From the NCBI RefSeq assembly GCF_002797915.1, contig NZ_PGTY01000002.1, positions 527,001 to 591,000 on the forward strand: a stretch of DNA of 64,000 bases. The letters are read 5' to 3'. Position 1 is the first letter of the stretch; every line of letters starts with the position of its first letter. Origin of the DNA: Yoonia maricola (GTDB lineage: Bacteria; Pseudomonadota; Alphaproteobacteria; Rhodobacterales; Rhodobacteraceae). The notes under the pieces were generated by a model. It ran no database searches, had not been told where the DNA came from, and saw nothing but the letters and a program-made list of their open reading frames with translations. The position numbers and the translations under genes were made by a program. Of this stretch, positions 38,037-47,537 are shown piece after piece.

Positions 38037-38810
38037 TTAGATGTCCGCACGCGGATAGCGGCAGAGGGTCAGGTGGCGGATAGTAATCTGGTTCATGGCC
38101 GGTTTTTCGATCATCAGATCAACCCACATCCGCTCTGCGCGTTTTTCGTTCAGGCCGCTATAGGCCAGATCAAACTCAACCATGGTTTCGGGTTTGTCAT
38201 CTGGTAAGGTCAACAAGATCTGTTCGGTATTGGGCCCGTTCTTGACGTTCAGTCGAGCATAGATCTGCGTTGGTCGCTCACGTTCAATCACCCCGGCAAG
38301 GCGAATAAGATGCCGTTTACGCAGCCCTTCACAAGATGCCTGCGGAATTTCGACCACCAGTGATAGATAGCTGCCTTCAAAATGAAAGGCCTGTAGCGTA
38401 ACCCCGAAAGGGGCCAGATCCGTGGCGCGAGCATTGCGAGTTTGACGCAGGCTGACCTCCGCGCGTTTGCAGTCATGAAAGATGACAAGTTCAGATGTCA
38501 TCTCCATTTTTGACAACGCGGGTGCGATGCCATGTGGCGTGACTGCTGCACGCCACAGCTGGGGCCGCCATGCCCAGTCGGTGCCGGGCGGTTGCGGGAA
38601 GGTGGTCGATCCAATCCGGGGCAGCGCAAGCCTGCTGTCCGCCGCGTGCCGGAAAGCGCCCGCGTGGCGGTGCAGCGTCTTGGCCGCTTCATTCTCGCGG
38701 GCAAGTGCGGTGAGGTCCATCTTTGGCACGTCTTTGACAGCCCTGCGCCAACGCGCAACCGCGCGGCGTTGCAGGAACCGGTCAAGCGGGCCGGGCAGGG
38801 GGATGGGCAT
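38037..38810 (-). CDS. DUF6478-like protein of Rhodobacteraceae
   Basis: A 257-residue protein with a basic N-terminus (FLQRRAVARWRRAVKD), an Arg/Leu-rich helix, then a beta-rich region (FGVTLQAFHFEGSYLSLVVEIP, IYARLNVKNGPNTEQILLTL). The pattern recalls the DUF6478 family, which I know only from this bacterial group; the match is from memory. No catalytic motif or signal peptide is seen. It shares a transcript with the 118-residue protein downstream. Confidence 0.72.
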   Translation of the reverse strand: MPIPLPGPLDRFLQRRAVARWRRAVKDVPKMDLTALARENEAAKTLHRHAGAFRHAADSRLALPRIGSTTFPQPPGTDWAWRPQLWRAAVTPHGIAPALSKMEMTSELVIFHDCKRAEVSLRQTRNARATDLAPFGVTLQAFHFEGSYLSLVVEIPQASCEGLRKRHLIRLAGVIERERPTQIYARLNVKNGPNTEQILLTLPDDKPETMVEFDLAYSGLNEKRAERMWVDLMIEKPAMNQITIRHLTLCRYPRADI

Positions 38811-38893
38811 CGCGGTCTTTTCCTTTGGTCGTGGCAGAGTGTGCCAAACAAGGACTACTTTGAAAACCGCTTAGGTTGGCCGATGGCGGATAT

Positions 38894-40033
38894 TCACGGC
38901 GCCCAAAGCGCGCCGGATACAGCACGATCATATCCATGCGCAAACATCGCCGCCATATACCGGGACGAAAACCGGTCGCTTGGGTCATAGTGAATGCCAC
39001 TGTCGGCACTTACTGAGGTCACGCGAAATCCCAATCCATGATCATGGGCCAGCAGACGGGCTGTGTTGACCGAAGATGCTGCACTGGACCGCACCATCGC
39101 GGTCATCGCCTGCTGCGAAATGCCCAAGGCGGTTTCGGCGCTTTTCTGAGGTTCAGGATCAAGGGTGTTGTTGATCAACAGGTAGGCCGCGCCACCCTGT
39201 GCGGCGTTGGAGCTGACTTCAAATGCGGCGGGGGGTGTTGCCAGAAACTGCATCTGAATGCCACCATCCACATGTGTTTCGACCATGGTTTCGCCTTCAT
39301 GGTCAAAGTGGATTTTTACAGGTGAGAACAATCCGGGCAGGGCGCCTGACGCGCGGATCACGGATCGAAAAAGATCGTAGAACCCGGCTTTGGCAATCTC
39401 GCCCATGTCCCAGACAATCGCGCGGGATGTGGCAAGGTTGGCAGTTACAACGAACATGCGGCCGCCTGCCTCATGTTTGCGGGTGATCGCTTCCATCACC
39501 GGGGTAGGTGTATAGGTGGCGATCAGATCGGCAAGCGGGGCGGTATCATAAATGCCATCACTGGATACCGCGGCAAGTCCGCGGAACCGCATGATATCGT
39601 CAGCATCATGATCCAGGAACATATGTTGCAACGCCTCATCCCTGTCCGCGCCCAGAAAGGCCATCGGTGCAATCAATGCGCCCGTTGACACCCCGGTGAC
39701 GATATCAAAATCCGGCCGCTGCCCCGTCTGCGACCAGCCGCACAAGGCGCCAGCTCCAAACGCACCGTCCTCACCGCCGCCTGATAACGCCAGCATTTGT
39801 GGCTTGGCTGTCAGGCGCGACAGATCCAGATGGCGCGCCCAGATATCCACATCCGCATCCGCTTGAAAACGTAGGCCCGCCAATGGATCTTCCATGGCGG
39901 ATAACGCGCGCGTCGCCACGATTTCAGTGGATTGTTCGGCGCAGGCCGCGACAAAAGAGGTTGCCGTCAACCCAAGTAGAAAGCGACGCCTGCCCAAACT
40001 GGTGGCCTCGCAAAAGCTGCGCATCATCCGCAA
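38894..40033 (-). CDS. Patatin-like phospholipase, lipoprotein
   Basis: A 379-residue exported acyl hydrolase. Its N-terminus RRRFLLGLTATSFVAAC combines a twin-arginine-like pattern with a lipobox, so it is probably lipid-anchored. The patatin domain shows the oxyanion loop GGGEDGAFGAG, the nucleophile elbow GVSTG and the catalytic DGG. It would cleave membrane phospholipids or other acyl esters in the periplasm. Its ATG is preceded by AAGGAGG. The gene is flanked by other envelope proteins, all on the same strand. Confidence 0.9.
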   Translation of the reverse strand: MRMMRSFCEATSLGRRRFLLGLTATSFVAACAEQSTEIVATRALSAMEDPLAGLRFQADADVDIWARHLDLSRLTAKPQMLALSGGGEDGAFGAGALCGWSQTGQRPDFDIVTGVSTGALIAPMAFLGADRDEALQHMFLDHDADDIMRFRGLAAVSSDGIYDTAPLADLIATYTPTPVMEAITRKHEAGGRMFVVTANLATSRAIVWDMGEIAKAGFYDLFRSVIRASGALPGLFSPVKIHFDHEGETMVETHVDGGIQMQFLATPPAAFEVSSNAAQGGAAYLLINNTLDPEPQKSAETALGISQQAMTAMVRSSAASSVNTARLLAHDHGLGFRVTSVSADSGIHYDPSDRFSSRYMAAMFAHGYDRAVSGALWAP

Positions 40034-40066
40034 TGACCTCCTTGGTATCGCGCTGTTTGAAAGCCG

Positions 40067-40378
40067 TTAGTTTGAACGCCGCGGTTGTTCAGGCGCGTTG
40101 TCTTCCAAAACTTGTGCAACGATCTGTTGTGTTACAGCAGGGTTTTCGGCTTTCAGACAGTTGGCAATGGCTGCCGGATCAGGGCGTTGAGGGCGTGCGC
40201 CTTCGGCCGGGCGAGGCATGCAGGTTTCCAAAGCCGCAGTGGGGACATGGAGATCAGCTGCCAATTCATCAAGCGGTGGACCGGGGGGTGGGCCGTTTTG
40301 GGCCGTGGCTGCCATTGGCACCACAGTTGCTGCTGCAATGCACCAGATTGTCAGTTGTTTTGAGAAGAAAGTATTCAT
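40067..40378 (-). CDS. Small secreted proline-rich protein of unknown function
   Basis: A 103-residue frame from ATG 40378, with GAGG five bases upstream. A signal peptide ends MAATAQN. The mature part begins with a run of Pro-Gly (GPPPGPPLDELAADLHV) and contains two cysteines separated by a Pro/Arg-rich loop (LETCMPRPAEGARPQRPDPAAIANCL). It ends EDNAPEQPRRSN. No known family comes to mind. It lies 33 bp upstream of the patatin gene on the same strand. Confidence 0.7.
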   Translation of the reverse strand: MNTFFSKQLTIWCIAAATVVPMAATAQNGPPPGPPLDELAADLHVPTAALETCMPRPAEGARPQRPDPAAIANCLKAENPAVTQQIVAQVLEDNAPEQPRRSN

Positions 40379-40487
40379 GATTGCCTCGCACATGTGTCAT
40401 CCTTGTTTTCAAGGATCACGGGATATACGCGAGGCATCACGAATTCCGTCGCCGGGGCTTCAAGAAAAAATGCATTCACACTTTCGC

Positions 40488-41126
40488 CTATCCGGCGTTA
40501 GGTGATGTCTCGGGTGTTGCTTCTTCAATGGTTGTTGCTGCCGCCTGCACGCCTGCAAGGATCAGCTTGAGCAGTGTCGCACCAGGCCCCTCGGTCAGCG
40601 GGGCCGCGGCAAGGCCGCGCACGCCGATGGTTACCAAACGACCGTTGATATTCGTAAATGCGCGCCATTCTTCCTGTTGCAACCCGGCAAAGGGTGGTGG
40701 GCCTGCATCGGCAAAATGGACCATCACCTGACTGTTAAAAGCCTGACTGGACAGGATATCGACATCTGCGGCATCCCCGCTTTGGCTTAACAACCGCGCT
40801 CCATCCTCTGTGATCAGATAGTCCCGCAAGGCCAGTTCATCGACAGCAGCGCTGCCGCTTTCTGCCGGGCCAACCTGAACCGTTGCAAACCCGATCACAC
40901 TTGGCACGCCCGCCTGCGCCCCCAAAGTGGCGCAGGGTGCGAGGATCGCAAAATCGCGTGCTGTCTGGCTGGCCACTTCATCTACGCAATAGCCCTCAGG
41001 GGTGGTTGCAACCACTGCCCCTTCGCCCAGTGCGACAGATCTTGTGGCGGGTGACGTGGCTGTATCGGTCAGGGTGCAGGCTGTGACAGACAGCACCCCG
41101 CAAAGCACGGCAATAAAACGGATCAT
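40488..41126 (-). CDS. Putative lipoprotein of unknown function
   Basis: A 212-residue exported protein with a lipobox (LSVTAC) at residues 12-17. The mature part contains two further cysteines (GYCVDEVAS and APCATLG) and a region that looks like a folded beta domain (SQVMVHFADAGPPPFAGL, WRAFTNINGRLVTIGVRGL). It begins 5 bp after ilvD on the same strand, so it may be co-expressed although no functional link is obvious. I do not recognise a family. Confidence 0.75.
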   Translation of the reverse strand: MIRFIAVLCGVLSVTACTLTDTATSPATRSVALGEGAVVATTPEGYCVDEVASQTARDFAILAPCATLGAQAGVPSVIGFATVQVGPAESGSAAVDELALRDYLITEDGARLLSQSGDAADVDILSSQAFNSQVMVHFADAGPPPFAGLQQEEWRAFTNINGRLVTIGVRGLAAAPLTEGPGATLLKLILAGVQAAATTIEEATPETSPNAG

Positions 41127-41131
41127 CAGGG

Positions 41132-42865
41132 TCAGAGATCCATGTAGATGTGTTTTTCAGACTTCGCACCGGGATGTGTGACCGCACCAAGCCGTGCACC
41201 GCCGACCAGTTGGGCGTATTTCCACAAAGCGCCAGAGGCATAGATCGTCTCTTTCGGGCCTTTCCAGTTCGCCTTGCGTTCCGCCAGTTCTACGTCGCTC
41301 AGGTCCACTTTCAACTCACCTGTGATCGCGTTGATCGTGATCACGTCGCCGTTCTGCAACAGGCCAATCGGCCCGCCGTGTGCGGCCTCCGGCCCCACAT
41401 GTCCCACGCAGAACCCGCGCGTCGCGCCCGAGAAGCGGCCATCGGTGATCAGAGCCACTTTCTTGCCCATACCTTGGCCAGACAGCGCGGCGGTCGTCGC
41501 CAACATCTCGCGCATACCCGGCCCACCAGCGGGGCCCTCATTCCGGATGACGATGACTTCGCCTTCCTCATACTGGCGCGCCTTGACCGCTTCGAACGCT
41601 TCTTCTTCGGACTCAAAGCAGCGGGCTGGACCCGTGAACGACTGTTCTTGGGTATTCATACCCGCGACCTTCACAATCGCACCCTCGGGGGCAAGGTTAC
41701 CCTTCAGACCAACAACGCCACCTGTTGGTGTCAGTGGGTTTTCTATGGAATAGATAACCTTATTGTCGGCCTCGCCTTTGATCATATCCAGTTCTTCGCC
41801 TATGGTCCGGCCAGAGGCTGTCATGCAATCTTCATGGATCAGACCCGCTTTGCGCAGTTCCTTCAGCACAACAGGCACGCCGCCTGCCTCGTAAAGGTCT
41901 TTAGCCACATACTGACCACCCGGTTTCAGATCGACGAAATAGGGCGTGTCGCGGAAGATTTCACAGACATCAAAGAGGTCGAAATCAATCCCTGCCTCAT
42001 GCGCAATGGCAGGCAGGTGCAAGCCCGCGTTGGTCGAGCCACCTGTACAGGCGACAACACGCGCTGCATTTTCCAGTGACTTGCGGGTCACAACATCACG
42101 CGCGCGGATGTTCTTTTCGATCAGGTTCATAACCGCCTCGCCAGAGGCGATGCCGTATTGGTCGCGGCTTTCGTAAGGCGCAGGCGCGCCGGATGAATTC
42201 AACAACGCAAGGCCGATTGCTTCAGACACACAGGCCATCGTGTTGGCGGTGAACTGACCGCCACAAGCACCAGCCGATGGGCAGGCCACGCGCTCAAGCA
42301 CTTCCAGTTCCGCGTCAGACATATTGCCGGCTTGGTGCTTGCCCACGGCTTCGAACACGTCCTGAACCGTCACGTCCTTGCCATCAAGACGGCCCGGCAG
42401 GATCGAACCGCCGTAGATAAAGACGGACGGCACGTTCAGACGGACCATCGCCATCATCATGCCCGGCAGGGATTTGTCGCAGCCCGCAAGGCCGACCAGC
42501 GCATCATAGCAGTGCCCGCGCATCGTCAGTTCAACCGTGTCGGTGATCGCCTCACGCGAGGCGAGCGAGGACCGCATCCCTTCATGCCCCATCGCGATGC
42601 CGTCAGTCACCGTAATCGTGGTAAACTCGCGGGGCGTCCCGTTGGCCTTTTTCACGCCCAGCTTGACCGATTGCGCCTGACGGTTCAGGGCGATGTTACA
42701 GGGGGCTGCTTCGTTCCAGCATGTCGCGACACCCACCCAAGGCTGCTTGATCGCTTCCTCATCCAGACCCATTGCGTAAAAATAAGACCGGTGCGGCGCG
42801 CGCGCGGGCCCTTCGGTCACATGGCGGCTGGGAAGGTGTTTCTTATCAACCTGATCTTTAGGCAT
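41132..42865 (-). CDS. ilvD: Dihydroxy-acid dehydratase
   Basis: A 577-residue enzyme of branched-chain amino acid synthesis that dehydrates 2,3-dihydroxy-isovalerate and its methyl homologue. The iron-sulfur ligands are in [25 protein letters not shown] and [14 protein letters not shown]. The C-terminal [24 protein letters not shown] motif is complete. Length is normal. A GGAGACACC site precedes the ATG. A lipoprotein gene follows 5 bp downstream. Confidence 0.96.
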   Translation of the reverse strand: MPKDQVDKKHLPSRHVTEGPARAPHRSYFYAMGLDEEAIKQPWVGVATCWNEAAPCNIALNRQAQSVKLGVKKANGTPREFTTITVTDGIAMGHEGMRSSLASREAITDTVELTMRGHCYDALVGLAGCDKSLPGMMMAMVRLNVPSVFIYGGSILPGRLDGKDVTVQDVFEAVGKHQAGNMSDAELEVLERVACPSAGACGGQFTANTMACVSEAIGLALLNSSGAPAPYESRDQYGIASGEAVMNLIEKNIRARDVVTRKSLENAARVVACTGGSTNAGLHLPAIAHEAGIDFDLFDVCEIFRDTPYFVDLKPGGQYVAKDLYEAGGVPVVLKELRKAGLIHEDCMTASGRTIGEELDMIKGEADNKVIYSIENPLTPTGGVVGLKGNLAPEGAIVKVAGMNTQEQSFTGPARCFESEEEAFEAVKARQYEEGEVIVIRNEGPAGGPGMREMLATTAALSGQGMGKKVALITDGRFSGATRGFCVGHVGPEAAHGGPIGLLQNGDVITINAITGELKVDLSDVELAERKANWKGPKETIYASGALWKYAQLVGGARLGAVTHPGAKSEKHIYMDL

Positions 42866-42953
42866 CTGGGGTGTCTCCTCGCGAAATCGTTAGAAACGGT
42901 CTAAATAGCGGGCCGCAGTTGCGCAAGGGCACAAAGCCTGACAACAGTTTGCG

Positions 42954-43859
42954 ATGCGCCACAACTACGCCCCCCACGAAGACTTCATCCAACCGGCAAG
43001 GGCAGAGCCAAGTTTGCGCCACGTCTTTTCGGTCACGGTGATCTATGTGGTCGCTTTCTACCTTGCGCCGGTTTTGGTCTATCTGATGCTACCGGCGTCG
43101 CTGAACGCCGACCTTTACGAAATGACAACGCCCATGGGGTCGTTGCTGTCCTTTGCGACATTCGGCATATCGGCCTATGTCCTTGTAAAAATAGTGCAAT
43201 TTTTTCACAGGCGGGGGTTTTGGTCGCTGGTTGGGCCGTACCGCCGGGCGCTGACGGATTTACGCAAAGTGGCGGTCGCCGTCGCAGGGCTGCAGTTCTT
43301 CGTCCAGATTATCCTGCCATTCGGGTCCTGGGGCGAGGTGGCTGAGGTGCGTTCCATTCCCTTATGGCTCCTGCTGGCGCCAGTCAGCCTTTTGGTTATT
43401 TTCATTCAGGTCAGCACCGAAGAACTGGTCTTTCGGGGGTATTTGCAGCAGCAGCTAGCCTGTATCTCAAGTAACCCATGGGTCTGGATGGTGCTGCCGT
43501 CCGCGCTGTTCGGGGCAGTGCACTATTGGAATGGCAATAGCCCGCCAGAGGGGACTGTCTATGCTGTCTGGGCGGGTCTCTTGGGGTTGGCCTGCGCCGA
43601 TCTGACAGCGCGCACCGGGTCGCTTGGTGCAGCTATCGGGCTGCATTTTGGTGTGAACGTCGTGGCGACCATGTTTGTGGGCATTCAGGATTGGCCGTTT
43701 TCAGGGCTGGCGCTGGTGCTTCTTGCGTACTTTGATCCTGATGTGCTGAGTGCCGAGATTATTGCCGAAGGCACCACATGGGTGATCTTCAGCATGATCA
43801 TGTCGGCCCTTTCGGTTCTGATCATCTGGCTGGCAGCACGCATTGCCATTCGGCGCTGA
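42954..43859 (+). CDS. CPBP-family intramembrane glutamic/metalloprotease
   Basis: A 301-residue protein with about eight membrane segments. The Abi/CAAX (CPBP) motifs are visible in order: EELVFRGYLQQQL, FGAVHYWNG and GLHFGVNVV, giving the paired glutamates, the arginine and the two histidines. The family includes CAAX-prenyl proteases and bacteriocin self-immunity proteins; the target here is unknown. It is divergent from ilvD and lies 60 bp before accD. Confidence 0.9.
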   Translation: MRHNYAPHEDFIQPARAEPSLRHVFSVTVIYVVAFYLAPVLVYLMLPASLNADLYEMTTPMGSLLSFATFGISAYVLVKIVQFFHRRGFWSLVGPYRRALTDLRKVAVAVAGLQFFVQIILPFGSWGEVAEVRSIPLWLLLAPVSLLVIFIQVSTEELVFRGYLQQQLACISSNPWVWMVLPSALFGAVHYWNGNSPPEGTVYAVWAGLLGLACADLTARTGSLGAAIGLHFGVNVVATMFVGIQDWPFSGLALVLLAYFDPDVLSAEIIAEGTTWVIFSMIMSALSVLIIWLAARIAIRR

Positions 43860-43919
43860 TTGCATTTCGCCACACTCCGTCATATTTGAAATGTAGAACA
43901 TCCCTTAAAGGCTGCGCCG

Positions 43920-44855
43920 ATGAACTGGATCACCAACTATGTCCGCCCTACGATCAACTCGTTGTTTTCGCGCCGGGAGGTGCCGGATAATCTTTGGACC
44001 AAATGCGATAACTGCGGCACGATGCTGTTTCACCGCGAACTGGCGGATAATCTGAACGTCTGCACCAATTGCGATCACCACATGGCGATTGGGGCGCGGG
44101 ACCGCCTGACATCGATCTTTGATGGCGGCGTTTTTGTCGAAGTGGAGGTGCCAGAACCGACTGTAGATCCGCTGCATTTCCGTGATCAGAAACGGTATAC
44201 AGATCGGATCAAGGAGGCCCGCAAGAAAACCGGCGAAAAAGACGCGATGCTGGTGGCCGAAGGCGAGATGGGGCGCACGGGCGTAGTTGTTGCCGTGCAG
44301 GATTTTTCCTTCATGGGCGGGTCGATGTCGATGTATGTGGGCAATGCGATTGTGGCGGCGGCTGAACGGGCGATTGAACTGGGGCGCCCGCTGATCCTGT
44401 TTTCCGCCGCTGGCGGCGCGCGAATGCAAGAAGGCATTCTTGGTTTGATGCAGATGCCGCGCACCACGATTGCGGTGCAGATGCTGAAAGAGGCGGGTTT
44501 GCCTTACATCGTGGTTCTGACCCATCCCACCACCGGTGGTGTGACGGCCTCCTATGCGATGTTGGGCGATGTGCAGATCGCCGAACCCAATGCGCTCATC
44601 GGCTTTGCCGGGGCGCGGGTGATTGAACAAACGATTGGTGAAAAACTGCCCGAAGGGTTCCAGCGCGCCGAATACCTGCTGGATCACGGGATGCTGGACC
44701 GGGTGACGAAACGCACGGACCTCAAGGATGAACTGGTAACAATCGCGCGCCTCTTGATGAAACAGCCAGCCCCGGTAAAGGGCGACTTGCCCGCCCCTGA
44801 AATCCAATCCGAAGCCGCCGAGGAAATCGAAGCGGCGGAAGCAGCCGAGAAGTGA
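43920..44855 (+). CDS. accD: Acetyl-CoA carboxylase carboxyltransferase beta subunit
   Basis: A 311-residue AccD. A zinc ribbon near the N-terminus ([11 protein letters not shown] and [10 protein letters not shown]) precedes the crotonase-fold carboxyltransferase domain ([49 protein letters not shown]). With AccA it transfers carboxyl from biotin to acetyl-CoA. A Glu/Ala-rich tail ends the protein. folC overlaps its stop by 4 bp (GTGA), the usual accD-folC pair. Confidence 0.96.
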   Translation: MNWITNYVRPTINSLFSRREVPDNLWTKCDNCGTMLFHRELADNLNVCTNCDHHMAIGARDRLTSIFDGGVFVEVEVPEPTVDPLHFRDQKRYTDRIKEARKKTGEKDAMLVAEGEMGRTGVVVAVQDFSFMGGSMSMYVGNAIVAAAERAIELGRPLILFSAAGGARMQEGILGLMQMPRTTIAVQMLKEAGLPYIVVLTHPTTGGVTASYAMLGDVQIAEPNALIGFAGARVIEQTIGEKLPEGFQRAEYLLDHGMLDRVTKRTDLKDELVTIARLLMKQPAPVKGDLPAPEIQSEAAEEIEAAEAAEK

Positions 44856-46126
44856 CGCAAACCTCTGACGTGATCCTGGAGCGGATGATGGCCTTGCACC
44901 CCAAGGTCATTGATCTGACCTTGGACCGCGTATGGCGGCTGCTGGCGGCAGTGGGTAACCCGCAAGATCATCTGCCGCCTGTGATCCATCTGGCCGGGAC
45001 CAACGGAAAGGGTTCCACCCAAGCAATGATCCGCGCGGGGCTGGAGGCGGGTGGTGCCAAAGTCCACGCTTACACATCACCGCATCTGGCCCGGTTTCAC
45101 GAACGGATAAGGCTGGCCGGAGAGCTGATCACAGAAGAGGCGCTTACCGATGTGCTGGACCGCTGTTATGTTGCGAATGGCCCGGACCCGATCACCTATT
45201 TTGAGATCACGACGGTTGCGGGCCTCTTGGCTTTTGCCGAAACCCCTGCCGACTATACATTGTTGGAAGTCGGCCTTGGCGGGCGTCTCGACGCAACCAA
45301 TGTGATCGCTGATCCTGCCATCACGATTATCACGCCGGTTGATCTGGACCATCAACAGTTCCTTGGCAATACGCTGAGCGCCATCGCGGGTGAGAAAGCG
45401 GGCATCATCAAACGCGGCATACCCTGCGTTGTCGGCCCGCAGCACGACGAAAGCATGGATGTGATCGAGGCAAAGGCGGCCGCGCTCGGCGCTCCGCTTC
45501 TGGCCTATGGTCAGCATTGGCATGTGAGCGTAGAGCGTGATCGATTGATCTATCAAGATGACCACGGGTTGCTTGATCTGCCTCTCCCGAACCTGCCCGG
45601 CCCGCATCAGATCATGAACGCTGGCAGTGCCATCGTGGCCCTGCGCGCGTTGGGCAAGGATGAGGCGGCTAGCGAGGCGGCGGTGACCGGTGCCTATTGG
45701 CCCGCGCGGATGGAAAAACTGACCGAAGGTGCTTTGGTCGATCTGGCCGCACCGGCCGAGCTATGGCTTGATGGCGGGCATAATCCCGCCGCCGGACAGG
45801 CCCTCGCCGATACGCTGCGCGGCCAACCGCCCAGACCAACCCATCTGATCTGCGGAATGTTGAACACCAAGGACATCAGCGGCTACCTGCGACATTTGGC
45901 GGGGGTGGCCCAGACGCTGACGGCTGTTTCAATTCCGGGTGAGACAGCAACGATCCCTGCGGATCAGACGGCGGCGGAGGCTGAGAAAGTTGGCCTGCCT
46001 GCGCAGGTGGCAGATGATGTGCAAGGCGCGATCAGGGCAATCACGGCCCAGACCCCAAATGCGCGCATCCTGATCTGCGGATCGCTCTATCTGGCGGGGC
46101 ATGTGATGCGGGAGAATGAGACGTGA
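44852..46126 (+). CDS. folC: Folylpolyglutamate synthase / dihydrofolate synthase
   Basis: A 424-residue Mur-ligase-type enzyme that adds glutamate to folates. The P-loop is [14 protein letters not shown], followed by [14 protein letters not shown] and [14 protein letters not shown], which are FolC signatures. The C-terminal [12 protein letters not shown] is complete. Translation starts at GTG 44852 inside the accD stop. It is also linked at its 3' end to the next gene, whose start codon overlaps its TGA. Confidence 0.95.
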   Translation: MTQTSDVILERMMALHPKVIDLTLDRVWRLLAAVGNPQDHLPPVIHLAGTNGKGSTQAMIRAGLEAGGAKVHAYTSPHLARFHERIRLAGELITEEALTDVLDRCYVANGPDPITYFEITTVAGLLAFAETPADYTLLEVGLGGRLDATNVIADPAITIITPVDLDHQQFLGNTLSAIAGEKAGIIKRGIPCVVGPQHDESMDVIEAKAAALGAPLLAYGQHWHVSVERDRLIYQDDHGLLDLPLPNLPGPHQIMNAGSAIVALRALGKDEAASEAAVTGAYWPARMEKLTEGALVDLAAPAELWLDGGHNPAAGQALADTLRGQPPRPTHLICGMLNTKDISGYLRHLAGVAQTLTAVSIPGETATIPADQTAAEAEKVGLPAQVADDVQGAIRAITAQTPNARILICGSLYLAGHVMRENET

Positions 46127-46629
46127 TGAAAGCGCTGGCAGTGGCCACATGTTTGTTAGCCAATGGCGCCCATGCCGCAGATTTCTATTTCTGCTGGAAA
46201 GGGTCCAACGGCTATACGATGACCGGGCAGATGAGCATCAACCCCACGTCACTCAACAAACCTATCGTCACGCAAGACGATGTGACGCTCTTTCGGATCG
46301 CGGGCTATCAAAATGAACGTTTGTTGGGAAAATGGGATATGGCGAGCGCACGGGAGGGTGCAAGCTGGCTGCTGAACTACGACCCCGCACGCAGCGTCTT
46401 TATGACGCCGGGCGAAATGGGGCTGGGGGTCAGCCAAGCCTGGAACGCTGATGGGACAGCAATGGACTGCGGCAACCCCGGCTTTGGGTTCAATCTGGGG
46501 AATTTCGCGCAGGATTTCTGCCTCAACGGGGTGTGGGTCGAAGAAAGCGGGATGCCCCCAGAGACACCTTTTCTGGTCAGCCCGGTTCCGGTTGATCCCT
46601 TGTGTCGGGTCTATGCGCCAACGAGTTGA
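46123..46629 (+). CDS. Small secreted protein of unknown function
   Basis: A 168-residue exported protein. Start is GTG 46123 or the adjacent ATG 46126, overlapping the folC stop. The signal peptide ends NGAHAADF. The mature part carries four or more cysteines (YFCWKGS, MDCGNPGFG, DFCLNGVW, PLCRVYA), so disulfides in the periplasm are likely. The GVWVEESGMPP and FLVSPVPVDP stretches look conserved, but I do not know the family. Confidence 0.72.
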   Translation: MMKALAVATCLLANGAHAADFYFCWKGSNGYTMTGQMSINPTSLNKPIVTQDDVTLFRIAGYQNERLLGKWDMASAREGASWLLNYDPARSVFMTPGEMGLGVSQAWNADGTAMDCGNPGFGFNLGNFAQDFCLNGVWVEESGMPPETPFLVSPVPVDPLCRVYAPTS

Positions 46630-46662
46630 GTTAGGCACAGGGCAAACCAATACTATGCTGCG

Positions 46663-47133
46663 TCAGTTTACCGGATACACCGACGCGGCGAAACAGCCGG
46701 GCTTGGCATTGTGGATATGCGCATAGGCGATCTGATCATCCTCAAAGACCTGTGCGATGGTATCTGCGACACCGTCGCCCTGCACCACCTCGGCCGCGCA
46801 CATCATATGGTCCTGATCAAAAAACCGTAGTGAGATCAGGCGAGAGCGGATAACCTCTGGCACCTCGTTCACCGCGCAGTGCGCTTGGGTTGCATTCTCG
46901 CGGATGAAAACGGCGTGACTTGCGTGATACGGGCTGTCTTCGGGCTGATGGGTGTAACTGATCAGTATGACACTCTCGCCAATCTCGGCATCTTGCATGC
47001 TGACACGACACGGCGTGCCGGGCTTTGCGGTCACGATCTGGCGGGACGCTTTTCGCGCGGCCAGTGCCGCGTCATCAAGGCCAAATAAATGCGAGAACGC
47101 ATCCAATCGCAGCGGTTTGATTTGAAAGTCCAT
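46663..47133 (-). CDS. DUF1203-like protein
   Basis: A 156-residue protein from ATG 47133, with GAGGAG upstream. The pattern (PCRVSMQDAEIGESVILISYTHQ ... SPYHASHAVFIRENA ... VIRSRLISLRFFD ... AYAHIHNAKPGCFAASVYPV) agrees with the DUF1203 family. The conserved Cys and His residues may bind metal or take part in redox chemistry, but no function is established. It lies convergent with the 168-residue secreted protein. A longer frame to 47205 is unsupported. Confidence 0.8.
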   Translation of the reverse strand: MDFQIKPLRLDAFSHLFGLDDAALAARKASRQIVTAKPGTPCRVSMQDAEIGESVILISYTHQPEDSPYHASHAVFIRENATQAHCAVNEVPEVIRSRLISLRFFDQDHMMCAAEVVQGDGVADTIAQVFEDDQIAYAHIHNAKPGCFAASVYPVN

Positions 47134-47537
47134 GGTTGGGTCACTCCTCTTTTTTTGCTGATGTCTGACTACAAAACCGATGCATAGCAGAGCGACCCGC
47201 TTCATGCGGTTTCAGGGGCTGGGTGCGATGTACCTGCTCGCCGTATCTAGAATCATCCTGTTTTCCACCGATTCGCGAATCAGTGTCTTGACGCCGAATC
47301 ACTTCATCGCGTAGGGTCTCCCTTAACGTGAAGCGCCATAAGAAATAGGCGTGTGCGAGCAGTATTGGCAGGGCAAGTGGATGGGTCGTAATGGCCTGTC
47401 TTCTTGTTTTTCTGGCCGCCCTTATTCACGCCTTTCAAAATGCCGCACCCGCAACAATTTGCCGCCACGACTTTGTGTGATTTGCATGCCAGCCTCACGC
47501 TGAGTAGGGTGCTTTAACGGCCATGAAAGGGTAGAGT
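47134..47537. other. 404-bp intergenic region between divergent genes
   Basis: It contains no convincing gene. It must include the promoters of the DUF1203-like gene and the TPR gene. A GATTCGCGAATC palindrome stands at about 47270-47281 and overlaps a sequence reading TTGACG a few bases further on, which could be a -35 element with a nearby operator. A 64-codon minus frame at 47304-47498 lacks a ribosome site and was rejected. Confidence 0.45.

Noticed and set aside
47304-47498. 64-codon minus frame in the intergenic region before the TPR gene
   Set aside because: No ribosome-binding site and no protein-like pattern.
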